A stretch of DNA of 64,000 nt from Archangium violaceum Cb vi76 (GTDB lineage: Bacteria; Myxococcota; Myxococcia; Myxococcales; Myxococcaceae). Position 1 is the first letter of the stretch. Each line of letters begins with the position of its first letter. A model generated the notes under the pieces. That model had not been told where the DNA came from. It did not search any database and was given only the letters and a program-made list of their open reading frames with translations. Shown in pieces: positions 33,504 through 42,397 of the stretch. Both the position numbers and the translations under genes were made by a program. The stretch is taken from assembly GCF_000733295.1 (NCBI RefSeq), contig NZ_JPMI01000096.1:54117-118116 (forward strand), written 5' to 3'.

Positions 33504-35321
33504 TCAGGCGGGGGGCGGGAGCAGCGCGCACAGGGCCGCGGAGATGCCTTCCAGGGCGGAGGCCACGCTCGGCGCGCCGGCGCGCTCGTCGCGGTGGGAG
33601 AGGAGCGTGCACAGGCCCGAGAGCAGCCGCGCGGCCGAGCGCGCCCGGTCCTCGGGGGCCGAGAGCAGGGCCTGCAATGTGGGGGCGTCCACGTTGAGGT
33701 AGAGGCGCGCCTGGGCGCGGGAGGCAATGGTGGCGGTGAAGCCGCGCGCCAGGGACAGCACCGCGGCGCCGATGCGCTTGTCCGCCGCGTCCGCCTCGAG
33801 CCGGGCCTTCAGCTCGGCCTCGCGGTCCGGAACCAGCACCAGCGGCAGGGCGGGCGGGGAGAAGCGGCTCGGCACCAGCTCCACGCCGTCCTCCGCGAAG
33901 AGGGCGCGCAGCCGCTCCTCCTGCGCGGGCTCCAGTTGCACGCGGGGGAAGAGGGCCGCGTTGCCCTCGCGCGTGCCGAGCTGCAACACGGGCAGCCCCT
34001 GCCGCTCGGCCCACCTCCGGGTGAAGGGCAGCGCGGCGTAGCGGCCCGAGTCCACCACGGGCACGCCGAGCGCGCGGCAGAGCACCTCCTCGGGCCCGCC
34101 GCTCTCCCCGGTGGAGGCGTGCAGCCTGCCTCCGCTGCGCCGGCGCACGGCGGGCAGGGTGAGGTCCCCCTCGGTGGTGGGCACCTTGAGCGCGTCCGCG
34201 AGCAGGGTGAAGAGCCGCTCGTCGCACAGGGCCGCGCCGAGCAGGGCCTCGTTGTGGCGCTGGAGCAGCCGCCGCCAGGTGGGCTCGTCCTCGCGGGCCA
34301 GCCGGGACAGCCCGTCGATGAGGCACTCGCGCACCTGCTCCGCCGTCACGTCGAAGGCCGCGTCGCGCTGGACGTCCTCGCGGCTCGCCGTGGGGGTGAG
34401 CGCGTCCGCTTCGAGCACGCCCCCCACGAAGCCGGCCCACTCCGGGAGCAGCTCGCGCGCGTCGCGGCTCACCAGCATGCCGCGTACGAAGATGGAGAGG
34501 TTGCGGTTGTCGGAGGTGCCGTACGTGGCGCCGTCCTGCAGCCACAGCAGGCCGCTCGCACTGCCTCCGTTGCCGGGGGCCATGGGCAGCGTGCACAGCG
34601 GCTCGAAGCGCTGTTCGAAGCGCGCGGCGAAGGCCCGCTCGAGCGAGCGCCGGCGCAGGGGCGAGTGGGCTTCCGTGTCGCGCCACGGCGGCGGAGGGCG
34701 GTTGATGGCGGGCCGCTCCGGGCCGCTCACGTGGATGGCCATGGGCAGCAGACAGCAGTAGCGCCGCAGCAGCGCCTCCAGCGTGGGCGCGTCACACAGG
34801 GGCCGGAAGCGCTCGGAGAGCTGGAGCACCACGCGCGTGCCCACCTCCTGGGCGCCGTGAGGGGCCACCGCGTAGCGCTCGCCCCCGGCGCTGGAGAAGT
34901 GCCAGCCTTCCTGGGGCGTCTGGAAGGAGGTGGTGTAGAGGTCCACCCGCGTGCTGACCACGTAGGCGGAGAGGAAGCCGATGCCGAACTGGCCGATGAG
35001 CCCCGCGTCCGCGCCCGCGGCCCGAAGGCGCCCGGTGTAGCCCGCGCCCACCGTGGCCAGGTAGCGGTCGATCTCCTCGCGGGTGAGTCCCGCTCCGTTG
35101 TCCACGATGGACAGCGTGCCCGCGGCCTCGTCCGGCACCACGAGGATGCGGCCCTCGGGGGCGGACGTGTCCTCCAGACGGCGCCGCGTGCAGCTGTCAT
35201 GCGCGTTCTGCACGAGCTCGCGGACCACCACCTCGGGGGTGGAGTACATGTTGTTGGCCAGCACCCGCATCAAGCCACCCAGGTCCACCTGGGTGCGCAC
35301 CAACTCGGCGACAGGACTCAC
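33504..35321 (-). CDS. HSP90-like (HtpG-related) ATPase
   Basis: A 605-residue protein with the GHKL ATPase features of HSP90: ELVQNAHDS (ATP-binding Asn), DNGAGLTREEI, and QFGIGFLSAYVV near the lid. The middle domain includes NLSIFVRGMLVSRDARELLP, matching the HtpG client/catalytic-loop region. It differs from ordinary HtpG in several usually conserved positions and has a divergent C-terminal dimerisation domain, so it is probably a second, specialised HSP90. The start is a GTG at 35321 with GGAG upstream. Confidence 0.82.
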   Translation of the reverse strand: MSPVAELVRTQVDLGGLMRVLANNMYSTPEVVVRELVQNAHDSCTRRRLEDTSAPEGRILVVPDEAAGTLSIVDNGAGLTREEIDRYLATVGAGYTGRLRAAGADAGLIGQFGIGFLSAYVVSTRVDLYTTSFQTPQEGWHFSSAGGERYAVAPHGAQEVGTRVVLQLSERFRPLCDAPTLEALLRRYCCLLPMAIHVSGPERPAINRPPPPWRDTEAHSPLRRRSLERAFAARFEQRFEPLCTLPMAPGNGGSASGLLWLQDGATYGTSDNRNLSIFVRGMLVSRDARELLPEWAGFVGGVLEADALTPTASREDVQRDAAFDVTAEQVRECLIDGLSRLAREDEPTWRRLLQRHNEALLGAALCDERLFTLLADALKVPTTEGDLTLPAVRRRSGGRLHASTGESGGPEEVLCRALGVPVVDSGRYAALPFTRRWAERQGLPVLQLGTREGNAALFPRVQLEPAQEERLRALFAEDGVELVPSRFSPPALPLVLVPDREAELKARLEADAADKRIGAAVLSLARGFTATIASRAQARLYLNVDAPTLQALLSAPEDRARSAARLLSGLCTLLSHRDERAGAPSVASALEGISAALCALLPPPA

Positions 35322-35490
35322 GCGCTCTCCGGCAAGGAAAGGAGCCCGCACCGTAAGCGAGCCCGGCGGGGGAGGGGAACGCACGCGGAGGAAGGCAACT
35401 CCCGCTGGCGCTCCGCGCCCCATGGACGCGGCGGGTGGGCCACATGCCTACACGCGCAACCGCTTCATCCGCATCCCCCAGCCCGTGAAG

Positions 35491-36060
35491 CTACAAGCTG
35501 CTGCTGTTGAGCTGAATCTGTTGCTTGATCCAAGGGATGTAGCTGGAGACCCGCGTGTAGATGCCGGGCAATCCCGGTCTCGCACAGCCAACACCGAAGC
35601 TCGTGATGCCCTGGAGGACGTAGCGACCGTCGGCCCGCTTCATGACCAGCGGCCCTCCGCTGTCGCCCTGGCATGAGTCCTTGCCTCCTTCACGATACCC
35701 AGCCCCGAGCATTGCATTCGCGTCGATGTGGATTCCCTGGGAGCTGTACATATTGGCCACGTCCGCGGTGTTGATTTTGGGGACGCCCACCTGCATCAAG
35801 ATGTCGGACGTATCGTATCCTCCCTCTTGCGTCAGGCCCCAGCCCGCGGCGGTCATCATCGTGCCGTTTGGAACCGAAGAACCAGCGGCCGGGAGACAAA
35901 CGGGCGTCGTCGTGAATCCAGACGCGAGCTGAGGGCTCGGATTGGAGCGCATGCCCGTGGAGTCGCCGCAACTCCCGGCAACAGGCTGGTTGAACTTGAT
36001 GGGCTTCTCGAGCTTGAGGATGGCGATATCGTTCATGGTCGTGTCCGGGTCGTAGACTGG
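35491..36060 (-). pseudogene. 5'-truncated trypsin-like serine protease
   Basis: The coding part retains the S1 catalytic Asp (NDIAILKL), the Ser in DSCQGDSGGPLV, and the C-terminal helix YIPWIKQQI. The N-terminal half with the catalytic His and signal peptide is missing: upstream of VYDPDTT homology stops at about 36060 and an in-frame TGA follows at about 36090. An ATG at 36036 could start a 181-residue product, but it could not be an active protease. The break abuts the truncated toxin gene on the other strand. Confidence 0.8.
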
Positions 36061-36247
36061 TGCGCGCGGCGGCCTGTGGAATCAAGCCTGGCGTGACTTC
36101 AAGACCGCCAACCAGGGCCGTGCGGTGCCGCCAGAAGAGTTGCTGGCCAAGGCCTTCGAGTTGGCCTATCGCTTCGATATCGTCGGGCCCATCGTGCCCT
36201 ATGGGCACACGCTCGTAGAGCCCGGGCCTCAACTGTTCGCGCCATGA
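36060..36247 (+). pseudogene. 3' end of a SitA-type polymorphic toxin lipoprotein gene
   Basis: About 61 codons remain, including GLWNQAWRDF and ELAYRFDIVGPIVPYG, the C-terminal tip I associate with myxobacterial SitA-like lipoprotein toxins. In-frame TAG precedes it at about 36052. Its stop TGA overlaps the ATG of the next gene, preserving the toxin-immunity coupling. All of the signal, transfer domain and most of the toxin are gone. Confidence 0.6.
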
Positions 36248-36999
36248 GGGCCGGGCAAGATGAAGAGATCCCCTTGAAGTTCTACTGGATTCGGGAAGAT
36301 GAGGCGTCGCAGTACACGGGCAACTTGAATGCCGTGCACAAGTGGATGCTGCCTGGCATTCAGCCTTGTTCCCGCTGTGGCCTCGGGGGACGGAGTTCGT
36401 CGGCGCAGTATCCCTGCGTGGACCTCTCCCTCCTGCCTGAGGTGGATCAGAAGAAGCTGTCCGATCCCTGGCCTGTTCCGCGAGAGGAGTTTGTTCGCCT
36501 GCGCGAGTTGGTGCGCCCACTGGCACCCCCGGACGCTGAATTGTTGCCGGTGACGGCATTCGGTCCGTTGACGGGGACAGCCACCGGACGCTTCGGCCAA
36601 TTCTTCATGCAGAATCCCTGGTCGCTCTGCCTGCGCCGCGAGGCGTTGGAGAAACTGCAATCGGCCGGGGTGCGTGGTCTCCAGGGTTGTCCGCTCAGCG
36701 TGCGTTTCCGGCAGAAGAACCATCCCGAGTTGCAGGACCTGCAACTCGCGCGGCGTGGGCGGTTCCATCCAGACTGTTTGCCGCGGGACCGCGAGCCTCC
36801 ATGCCCCACTTGTGGCGAGGACAAAGGCTATAGCCTCCCGCAGCCGCCCATCCTAGCCGCCGCCTCGCTTTCCGATGACCTGGATGTGTTCCGGCTGGCC
36901 GATTGGTCCTCGCTCATCATCGCCAGCGAGCGCATGGTGGACACGGTCAGTCGGCTTGGGTTGGATGGAGTGGTGTTCCAGTCATTGGTGGTTCGTTAA
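36244..36999 (+). CDS. SitI6-type double-CXXCG immunity protein
   Basis: A 251-residue soluble protein of the myxobacterial double-CXXCG family, with CSRCG at 42-46 and CPTCG at 187-191, both probably binding zinc. Members are annotated as immunity proteins (SitI6 type) to SitA toxins exchanged between kin through TraA/B contact. The ATG overlaps the stop of the toxin remnant (ATGA). As the toxin is truncated, this is an orphan immunity gene. The last 43 bp recur at 51995-52036. Confidence 0.75.
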   Translation: MRAGQDEEIPLKFYWIREDEASQYTGNLNAVHKWMLPGIQPCSRCGLGGRSSSAQYPCVDLSLLPEVDQKKLSDPWPVPREEFVRLRELVRPLAPPDAELLPVTAFGPLTGTATGRFGQFFMQNPWSLCLRREALEKLQSAGVRGLQGCPLSVRFRQKNHPELQDLQLARRGRFHPDCLPRDREPPCPTCGEDKGYSLPQPPILAAASLSDDLDVFRLADWSSLIIASERMVDTVSRLGLDGVVFQSLVVR

Positions 37000-38125
37000 C
37001 GGCCACTCTCCGCGCGAGGCGGGCCGGATGAGCCGTCCCGTCGCCCGCTGCTCGGAGATGTGCCCGAGCCACCCGGCGACGCGGCCACAGGCGAAGGTGG
37101 GCGAGAACATCGTGCGGTCGAGACCCACCGCGTCGAGCAGCACGGCGGTGTAGAACTCCACGTTGGCGCGCAGAGGGCGGTCCGGGTAGCGCTGGCGCAG
37201 GAGGTCCTCGGCCGCGCGCTCCACCGCCCGAGCGAGGGCGAGCCGCTCGGTCCGCAGCCCCCCGCGCTCGAGCCGCTCGAGGGCACGCTCCAGCACCGCC
37301 GCGCGGGGATCCCTCACGCGGTAGATGCGATGGCCCATGCCCATGATGCGGCGCCCGGCGCGCAGCTCCTCCTCGAGCCAGGACGTGGCCCGCTCCGGAC
37401 GGGCAATGCCGTCGAGCATGTCCAGCACCGGCCCGGGTGCGCCGCCGTGCAGCGGCCCCTTCAACGCGCCGATGGCCCCCACCACCGCCGATACGGCGTC
37501 CGAGCCCGTCGAGGCAATCACTCGCGCGGTGAACGTGGAGGCATTGAGCCCGTGGTCGGAGACGGTGACCAGATAGGCGTCGAGCCCGGCGGCGCGCTCG
37601 GGATGGAGCTCACCGGTCACCATGCGCAGCAGGTCCGCCGCGTGGGACAGCGCCGGGTCCGGCGGCACCGGCGCCAGCCCGCGTCCGCGCCGCGCCCACG
37701 CTCCCGCGAACACGGCGAGGGCTCCCGTCAACATGAGGTTCGTCGCCAGGTCCCCCTTGGGGTGCTCCGGCACATGGGCCGCCGCGGCCCCGCAGTGCGT
37801 CCATTCCATCCTTCGCCGAGAGCGCCTCTCCCAATCCACCGAGCAGCCCGAAGGCGTGCACCCGTGCCTCGCCCAGCGCCGCCTGGAGCGAGCCCGGGAG
37901 CGCCTGCTTCGCGTAGGGTGCCCAGAGCCGCGCGCACACGTCCTCGAACGAGCTGGCTCCGGCGAGAGACTCCACGTCGCCACCGGCAATCACCAGCCGC
38001 CCGCGCTCACCGTCCACTTCACTCAATCGGGTCTCGGCCACCACCACGCCTTCGAGTCCCGCCTGCACAGCCACAAGCTGTAATGAGCCGCCCACGGGTC
38101 CAAAACTCGATTCGACAATCGACAT
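36982..38125 (-). pseudogene. Citrate synthase-like gene with a one-base frameshift
   Basis: Two frames together give a citrate synthase of about 380 residues. The N-terminal frame starts at the ATG at 38125 and has LEGVVVAETRLSEVDGERG; it runs to about KDGMDALR. The rest continues in another frame with GPLHGGAPGPVLDML, MGMGHRIYRVRDPRA (catalytic His) and FYTAVLLDAVGL. Removing one base from the run CCCC at 37788-37791 restores one reading frame through DALRAAAAHVPEH. The enzyme class would be citrate or 2-methylcitrate synthase. The frameshift may be a true mutation or a homopolymer sequencing error. The 3' end overlaps the immunity gene by 18 bp, convergent. Confidence 0.75.
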
Positions 38126-38224
38126 GCGGATACTGGGGCGCATGGAAATGCGTGAACTGTACGGCCTCGATGAGGTGCGCGGTCCCGGACTTGAGCACGC
38201 GAACCCCAGGGCCCCCTCTTCCCG

Positions 38225-39480
38225 GCGACTCCACTCTCCTGGCTCGATGGCGACACCGGAGGGGGTAAAGGCGCTCGCACGGGAACTGAGCCGCAAGGAA
38301 CAGGCGCTCGCGGAAGCTCGCGCACTGGTAACCCTGTCGAGGAACGCGAAGGGCCTCGTCGTGGGGGGACGGGGGCGGCTCCACACTCCAGACGTCCGGC
38401 GCAAGGTCTGTCATCTGGTGGCGCATGCCATGGCGGATGGCGCGCGGTTGTCCCTGGCGTGCCGGTTGCTGGGCGTTTCGGCGCGGACCGTGCAACGTTG
38501 GCGCAAACCCGAGTGCGTCCAGGATCGTCGGCGCATGGCGCGTCGCTGTCCCGCCAACCGCCTCAGCGATCAGGAGCGTAGGCTCGTCTTGGAATTGCTC
38601 CACTCCCCCTTCTGCGAGGGGCTTCCCCCCAGACAAATCGTTCCGAGACTCGCGGATCAGGGCATCTATGTGGCCTCGGAGTCCACCATGTATCGCCTCC
38701 TCCGCGCGCACAAACGCGAGGGGTGCGCCAGGGACTTCCGCACCAGACCGCGGCCCGGACACGAGCGGCGTGTCTCGGCGCCCAATCAGGTCTGGAGCTG
38801 GGACATCACCTACCTGAATGGCCCGGGCCGGGGCTCCTTCCTCTACCTCTACATGGTGATGGATGTCTTCAGCCGGCGCATCATGGGATGGAGGATCCAC
38901 CGCGAGGAGCGTGCGGAGCATGCCGCCAGCTTCGTCCGCAAGGTGTGCGAGGAGAACGGAATCAATCCGGCGGGACTCGTGTTGCACTCCGACAATGGCC
39001 GGCCGATGAGAGGGACCACGATGCTGTGCACCCTCCAGCGGTTGGGAATCGTGCCCTCGTTCAGCCGCCCCCAGGTCAGCAACGACAATCCCCATGCCGA
39101 GGCGTTGTTCAGCACCTTGAAGAGACACAAGGACTACCCCGCAACCTTCTCCTCCCTGTCGCTCGCGCGGGCCTGGATGGGCCGGTTCGTCTCCTGGTAC
39201 AACCACGAGCACCTCCACGGAAGCTTGTCTTTCGTCTCTCCCGACGACAGATACTTCGGGCGCGATGCCTCCGTGCTCGCGAGGCGGCGCACGGTCTACG
39301 AACAGGCCCGGCTCCGCTCGGGTGTCCGGTGGTCTGGGGGTCCCCGGCGCTGGCACCCACCTGTCCCGGTCCAGATGAAGGTCTGGCCCTTCTGGGGCGT
39401 GCACGTTCATCAGGGAGGGACTCTATCGAGGGAACCTCCGGAAGCGCGGCCTTTGCCCATCAGGCGACAACTCCCTTGAC
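38225..39480 (+). mobile_element. Truncated IS3-family insertion sequence
   Basis: The segment holds the transposase coding region of an IS3-type element. Its left end is missing: the usual orfA HTH start is not found, only an orfA-like tail (ELSRKEQALAEAR). I could not identify terminal inverted repeats or target duplications, so borders are approximate. It lies between the broken citrate synthase and the biosynthetic cluster. Confidence 0.65.
38247..39479 (+). CDS. IS3-family transposase, partial
   Basis: A product of about 410 residues: an orfA-like coiled tail at the N-terminus, a helix-turn-helix (LACRLLGVSARTVQRW), then the integrase core with DDE residues in SWDITYL, HSDNGRPM and the Glu of NPHAEALFSTLK. 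The end reads through beyond the usual transposase end. The frame is open to 38124 but homology starts near 38247. Probably inactive because the element's left end is lost. Confidence 0.75.
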   Translation: MATPEGVKALARELSRKEQALAEARALVTLSRNAKGLVVGGRGRLHTPDVRRKVCHLVAHAMADGARLSLACRLLGVSARTVQRWRKPECVQDRRRMARRCPANRLSDQERRLVLELLHSPFCEGLPPRQIVPRLADQGIYVASESTMYRLLRAHKREGCARDFRTRPRPGHERRVSAPNQVWSWDITYLNGPGRGSFLYLYMVMDVFSRRIMGWRIHREERAEHAASFVRKVCEENGINPAGLVLHSDNGRPMRGTTMLCTLQRLGIVPSFSRPQVSNDNPHAEALFSTLKRHKDYPATFSSLSLARAWMGRFVSWYNHEHLHGSLSFVSPDDRYFGRDASVLARRRTVYEQARLRSGVRWSGGPRRWHPPVPVQMKVWPFWGVHVHQGGTLSREPPEARPLPIRRQLP

Positions 39481-39720
39481 ACAGAGCGTCCCGTGGCTGG
39501 CGATGGGTCTTCGCATGAGCCCCATGCCCTGCCACGAAAGCACGTCCTGCGGTGGCAGCATTGTTGTCGCCTGGTGAGGGCTCATCCCAGCAACCCGTAG
39601 AGGGAGGTTGGGCAGCCGCCGGGCCGGCAATGCAGTCAGCAGGGGTGTAACGGCCATCCGCACATGTCCCGGGGCCGTTTTCCTGCGTCGCCGATACCGC
39701 GCAGAAACGAGGAACGTCTC
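39480..39720. promoter_or_regulatory. Leader and promoter region of biosynthetic cluster
   Basis: This 241-bp gap separates the IS remnant from the first cluster gene. It contains a 7-bp stem CTGCCAC/GTGGCAG (39529-39558, 16-nt loop). No convincing promoter consensus was found. The cluster promoter should lie here since all following genes are tightly packed. Confidence 0.4.
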
Positions 39721-40776
39721 TTGATACGCGTTGGATTGGTTGGCATCGGGGCGCAGACGAAGGAAAACCTCCTTCCCTCGCTGTTGCAGATTCCCGAGAT
39801 TCAGATCGTCGCCGCTTGTGATGTGTCGCTCGAGCGCGCGGAAGAGGTGAAGGGCTACGTTCGTGACGTCCAGGTCTTCAAGGATGTCGCGACGATGATC
39901 AACATCATGGGCCCGGACGCGCTGGTGTTGGCCTGTCCGCCTCAGGCCCATCGGGACATCTCCCTGATGGCCATCGAGCGCGGCATCCATGTCTTCGTCG
40001 AGAAGCCGCCGTGCTTCACGCTCAATGAACTCAAGGACATGATCGACGCGGCGGCGCGCAAGCGGGTGGTGACCGGCGTGGGCCTCAACTTCCGCTTCGC
40101 CCGCCCGGTCCAGCACCTGCGGAAGATCGCCGCGAGCGAGAAGTTCGGCCGGACGATGCATGTGCAGATCAACCACTACGCCGGCAAGCCCCGCGCTCCC
40201 ATGTGGGGTCTTTCCTCCACCCTCCGCTCGTTCCTGCTCGCCCAGACGATCCACTCCATCGATCTGACGACGGCCTTCGGCAAGGACGAGCACGTGACGG
40301 ACGTCCACTCCACCGTCCAGCACGGGACCGATGCGATGCTGGCGCGGATCGACATCACGTTCTCGTCCGGGCGGTCCGCGTCCATCCTGACGGGCAGCAT
40401 GTTCCCCTATTTCGAGTTCGACATGAAGGTGATCGGCGACAGGTCGAGCATGCTCACCCTCGACAACCTGTGGAACATCACGCTCCACGACGCGGAGATC
40501 TCCTCGCAAGTGGTGGGCGGAGACAAGCGCTGGCGCAATGCCTGGCAGCCGGGCCCCCTGGACTCGGGTTATGTCCGCAGCGGCTATTTCACTGAGCTGA
40601 CGGGGTTCTTCAACGCCATCCGCTCCGGTACCCGCTTCGAGGCGGATTTCGAGAGCATGATTCCGACCTACCAGGTGATCGAGCAGGTGTGCGCGGCGGA
40701 GGTCCAACCGGGCGTCGTGGCGACGCCGTCCTCGAGTGTCACTGGGGTGCAGCAGAGGAGTGTGGCCAATGGCTGA
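39721..40776 (+). CDS. Gfo/Idh/MocA-family sugar-type dehydrogenase
   Basis: A 351-residue oxidoreductase with an N-terminal NAD(P)-binding turn VGLVGIGAQ, the family's EKP motif as VEKPPCF, and a C-terminal alpha/beta domain. The family oxidises sugars, inositols or sugar phosphates. I use the TTG at 39721 because homology starts at IRVGLVGIG and GAGGAA precedes it; an in-frame ATG lies at 39664. It overlaps the following aminotransferase by 8 bp, suggesting oxidation then transamination of one substrate, as in NtdC/NtdA or RifL/RifK pairs. Confidence 0.85.
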   Translation: MIRVGLVGIGAQTKENLLPSLLQIPEIQIVAACDVSLERAEEVKGYVRDVQVFKDVATMINIMGPDALVLACPPQAHRDISLMAIERGIHVFVEKPPCFTLNELKDMIDAAARKRVVTGVGLNFRFARPVQHLRKIAASEKFGRTMHVQINHYAGKPRAPMWGLSSTLRSFLLAQTIHSIDLTTAFGKDEHVTDVHSTVQHGTDAMLARIDITFSSGRSASILTGSMFPYFEFDMKVIGDRSSMLTLDNLWNITLHDAEISSQVVGGDKRWRNAWQPGPLDSGYVRSGYFTELTGFFNAIRSGTRFEADFESMIPTYQVIEQVCAAEVQPGVVATPSSSVTGVQQRSVANG

Positions 40777-41875
40777 GGCATCCGTGAAGAACAAGCGAGT
40801 CATCTCCGACAAATACCGCGCGAGCTATGAGGATGATCAGCCCGCCCTGGCCGCGGCCCTGGCCAGTGGCTTGTCGGGAACCTCCGACATCGTCACCGAG
40901 TACGAGGCGGCCCTTCGCGCCTGCTTCTCGAACCGCAATGCGATCGCCATCTCATCCGGCGGCGCGGCCATCACGGTGGCGCTGGCGGCCGTGGGCGTGA
41001 AGGCCGGTGACGAGGTGGTGCTGACGCCGACCTGCCCCCTGTGCACCGTCTACCCGATCATGGACATGGGCGCCAAGCCGGTGTTCGTGGACACCCGTCC
41101 GGACAGCTTCAGTGTGGACCTCGAGGACCTGGCGCGGGTGATCACCAAGAAGACCCGCGCCATCATCGAGATCCCGATGTGGGGCATGCCGACCGAGGTC
41201 GACGAGCTGCAGCAGGCCGCACGCAAGGCCGGCATTCCGCTCATCCTGGACCTCGCCCACTCGCACGGCTCCACGCTGCATGGACGCTCTCTCTCCGCGT
41301 ACGGAGACCTCTCCTGTTTCAGCACCCACGAGCGCAAGCCGCTGGCGACGGGGGAGGGAGGCTTCATCCTCACGGACAACGATGACCTGGCCAGGCGCTG
41401 CCGGGACTACAGCCGGTTCGGCAACCTCAACGGCCGCGACTTCGGCCTGAACTTCAAGCTGGGCGGGCTCGCCGCCGCGCTCGGCAAGAACCGGCTCAAG
41501 TACCTGGCGCGGCAGCTGGAGGGCCGCCGCGAGAACGCGGAGCGGTTCCTGTCCCAGCTCACCCATCCGTCCGTCCGTGAGTTCACGCGGCTCACCGGCG
41601 CGAGGACGAACTACTACTTCCTCACCCTGCGCACGAGCTTCGCCGACAACCGCCGCTTCATCGACTACCTGGACGAGCACGGCATCCCGTCGGACATCAA
41701 GCGCTATGGCTGCCGCTGCCTGTACGAGTTCCCGGCCGTCGAGCAGTTCCGCCGCCCGTGCCCCAATGGCGAGCGGCTGCTCAACACCATGACGACCATC
41801 CCCGTGCATCCGGCCCTGTCGGGTGAAGACATTGATTACATGGTAGGTGTCGTCAATGCCTACCAGGAGAGGTAG
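40769..41875 (+). CDS. DegT/DnrJ/EryC1-type aminotransferase, copy 1
   Basis: A 368-residue PLP enzyme of the sugar aminotransferase family. The PLP lysine is in THERKPLATGEGG and the aspartate in ILDLAHSHG. In place of the usual P-x-F-T-F-x-A-T substrate loop it has TCPLCTVYPI, with two cysteines. The sequence is strongly similar to the second copy two genes downstream. The ATG at 40769 has GAGGAG upstream. Likely it aminates the keto-sugar made by the preceding dehydrogenase; the substrate is not known. Confidence 0.85.
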   Translation: MAEASVKNKRVISDKYRASYEDDQPALAAALASGLSGTSDIVTEYEAALRACFSNRNAIAISSGGAAITVALAAVGVKAGDEVVLTPTCPLCTVYPIMDMGAKPVFVDTRPDSFSVDLEDLARVITKKTRAIIEIPMWGMPTEVDELQQAARKAGIPLILDLAHSHGSTLHGRSLSAYGDLSCFSTHERKPLATGEGGFILTDNDDLARRCRDYSRFGNLNGRDFGLNFKLGGLAAALGKNRLKYLARQLEGRRENAERFLSQLTHPSVREFTRLTGARTNYYFLTLRTSFADNRRFIDYLDEHGIPSDIKRYGCRCLYEFPAVEQFRRPCPNGERLLNTMTTIPVHPALSGEDIDYMVGVVNAYQER

Positions 41876-41881
41876 GCCGGC

Positions 41882-42397
41882 GTGAACACCATGGATCCTC
41901 GCTTGCCCAAGCAGTGGACCGCGTCGGGTTTCGTTCTCCATCCGGAGCGCAAGGTGCTGTTGATCCACCACCGGAAGCTCGGTGTCTGGCTCTACCCGGG
42001 TGGGCATATCGAAAGCACGGAGTCGCCAGATGATGCCGTGCTTCGCGAGATCAGCGAGGAAACGGGGATACAAGCGAGGATCCTGGGTCTTCTCGACACA
42101 CCGTTGGCTGACCCCGAGGCCGACGTCCATGTGCTGCATACGCCCTACCGGGTGCTGTGTGAGCGCATCAATGACCCCAAGGGCCACCACTACCACATCG
42201 ATCTGATCTACCTGTGCGTGGCTCTGGAGACGAACTGCATCGCCAATGGCGAGGTCCATGCGGCCCGCTTCTTCAGTCAGGAGGAGCTCGCGGACCTGAA
42301 GCTGTTCCCCAACTTCCGCGTCCTGCTGCGGCGGGTGTTCGAGGACGAGGAGATCTGGCGGGCCATGGACAAGCTGAAGGAGCAGGTGGCGGCATGA
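41882..42397 (+). CDS. NUDIX hydrolase
   Basis: A 171-residue protein with an intact Nudix box, G-x5-E-x7-RE-x2-EE-x-G: GGHIESTE...AVLREISEETGI. It should hydrolyse a nucleoside diphosphate linked to another moiety. The start is GTG at 41882; an ATG at 41891 is also possible. It lies 6 bp after the aminotransferase and overlaps the second aminotransferase by 4 bp, so it belongs to the pathway rather than to general housecleaning. Confidence 0.82.
   Translation: MNTMDPRLPKQWTASGFVLHPERKVLLIHHRKLGVWLYPGGHIESTESPDDAVLREISEETGIQARILGLLDTPLADPEADVHVLHTPYRVLCERINDPKGHHYHIDLIYLCVALETNCIANGEVHAARFFSQEELADLKLFPNFRVLLRRVFEDEEIWRAMDKLKEQVAA

Noticed and set aside
39553..39568. Sigma-54-like TGGCAG-CATTG-TTGT upstream of the cluster
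   Set aside because: The -12 element lacks the essential GC dinucleotide, and it is part of a small hairpin.
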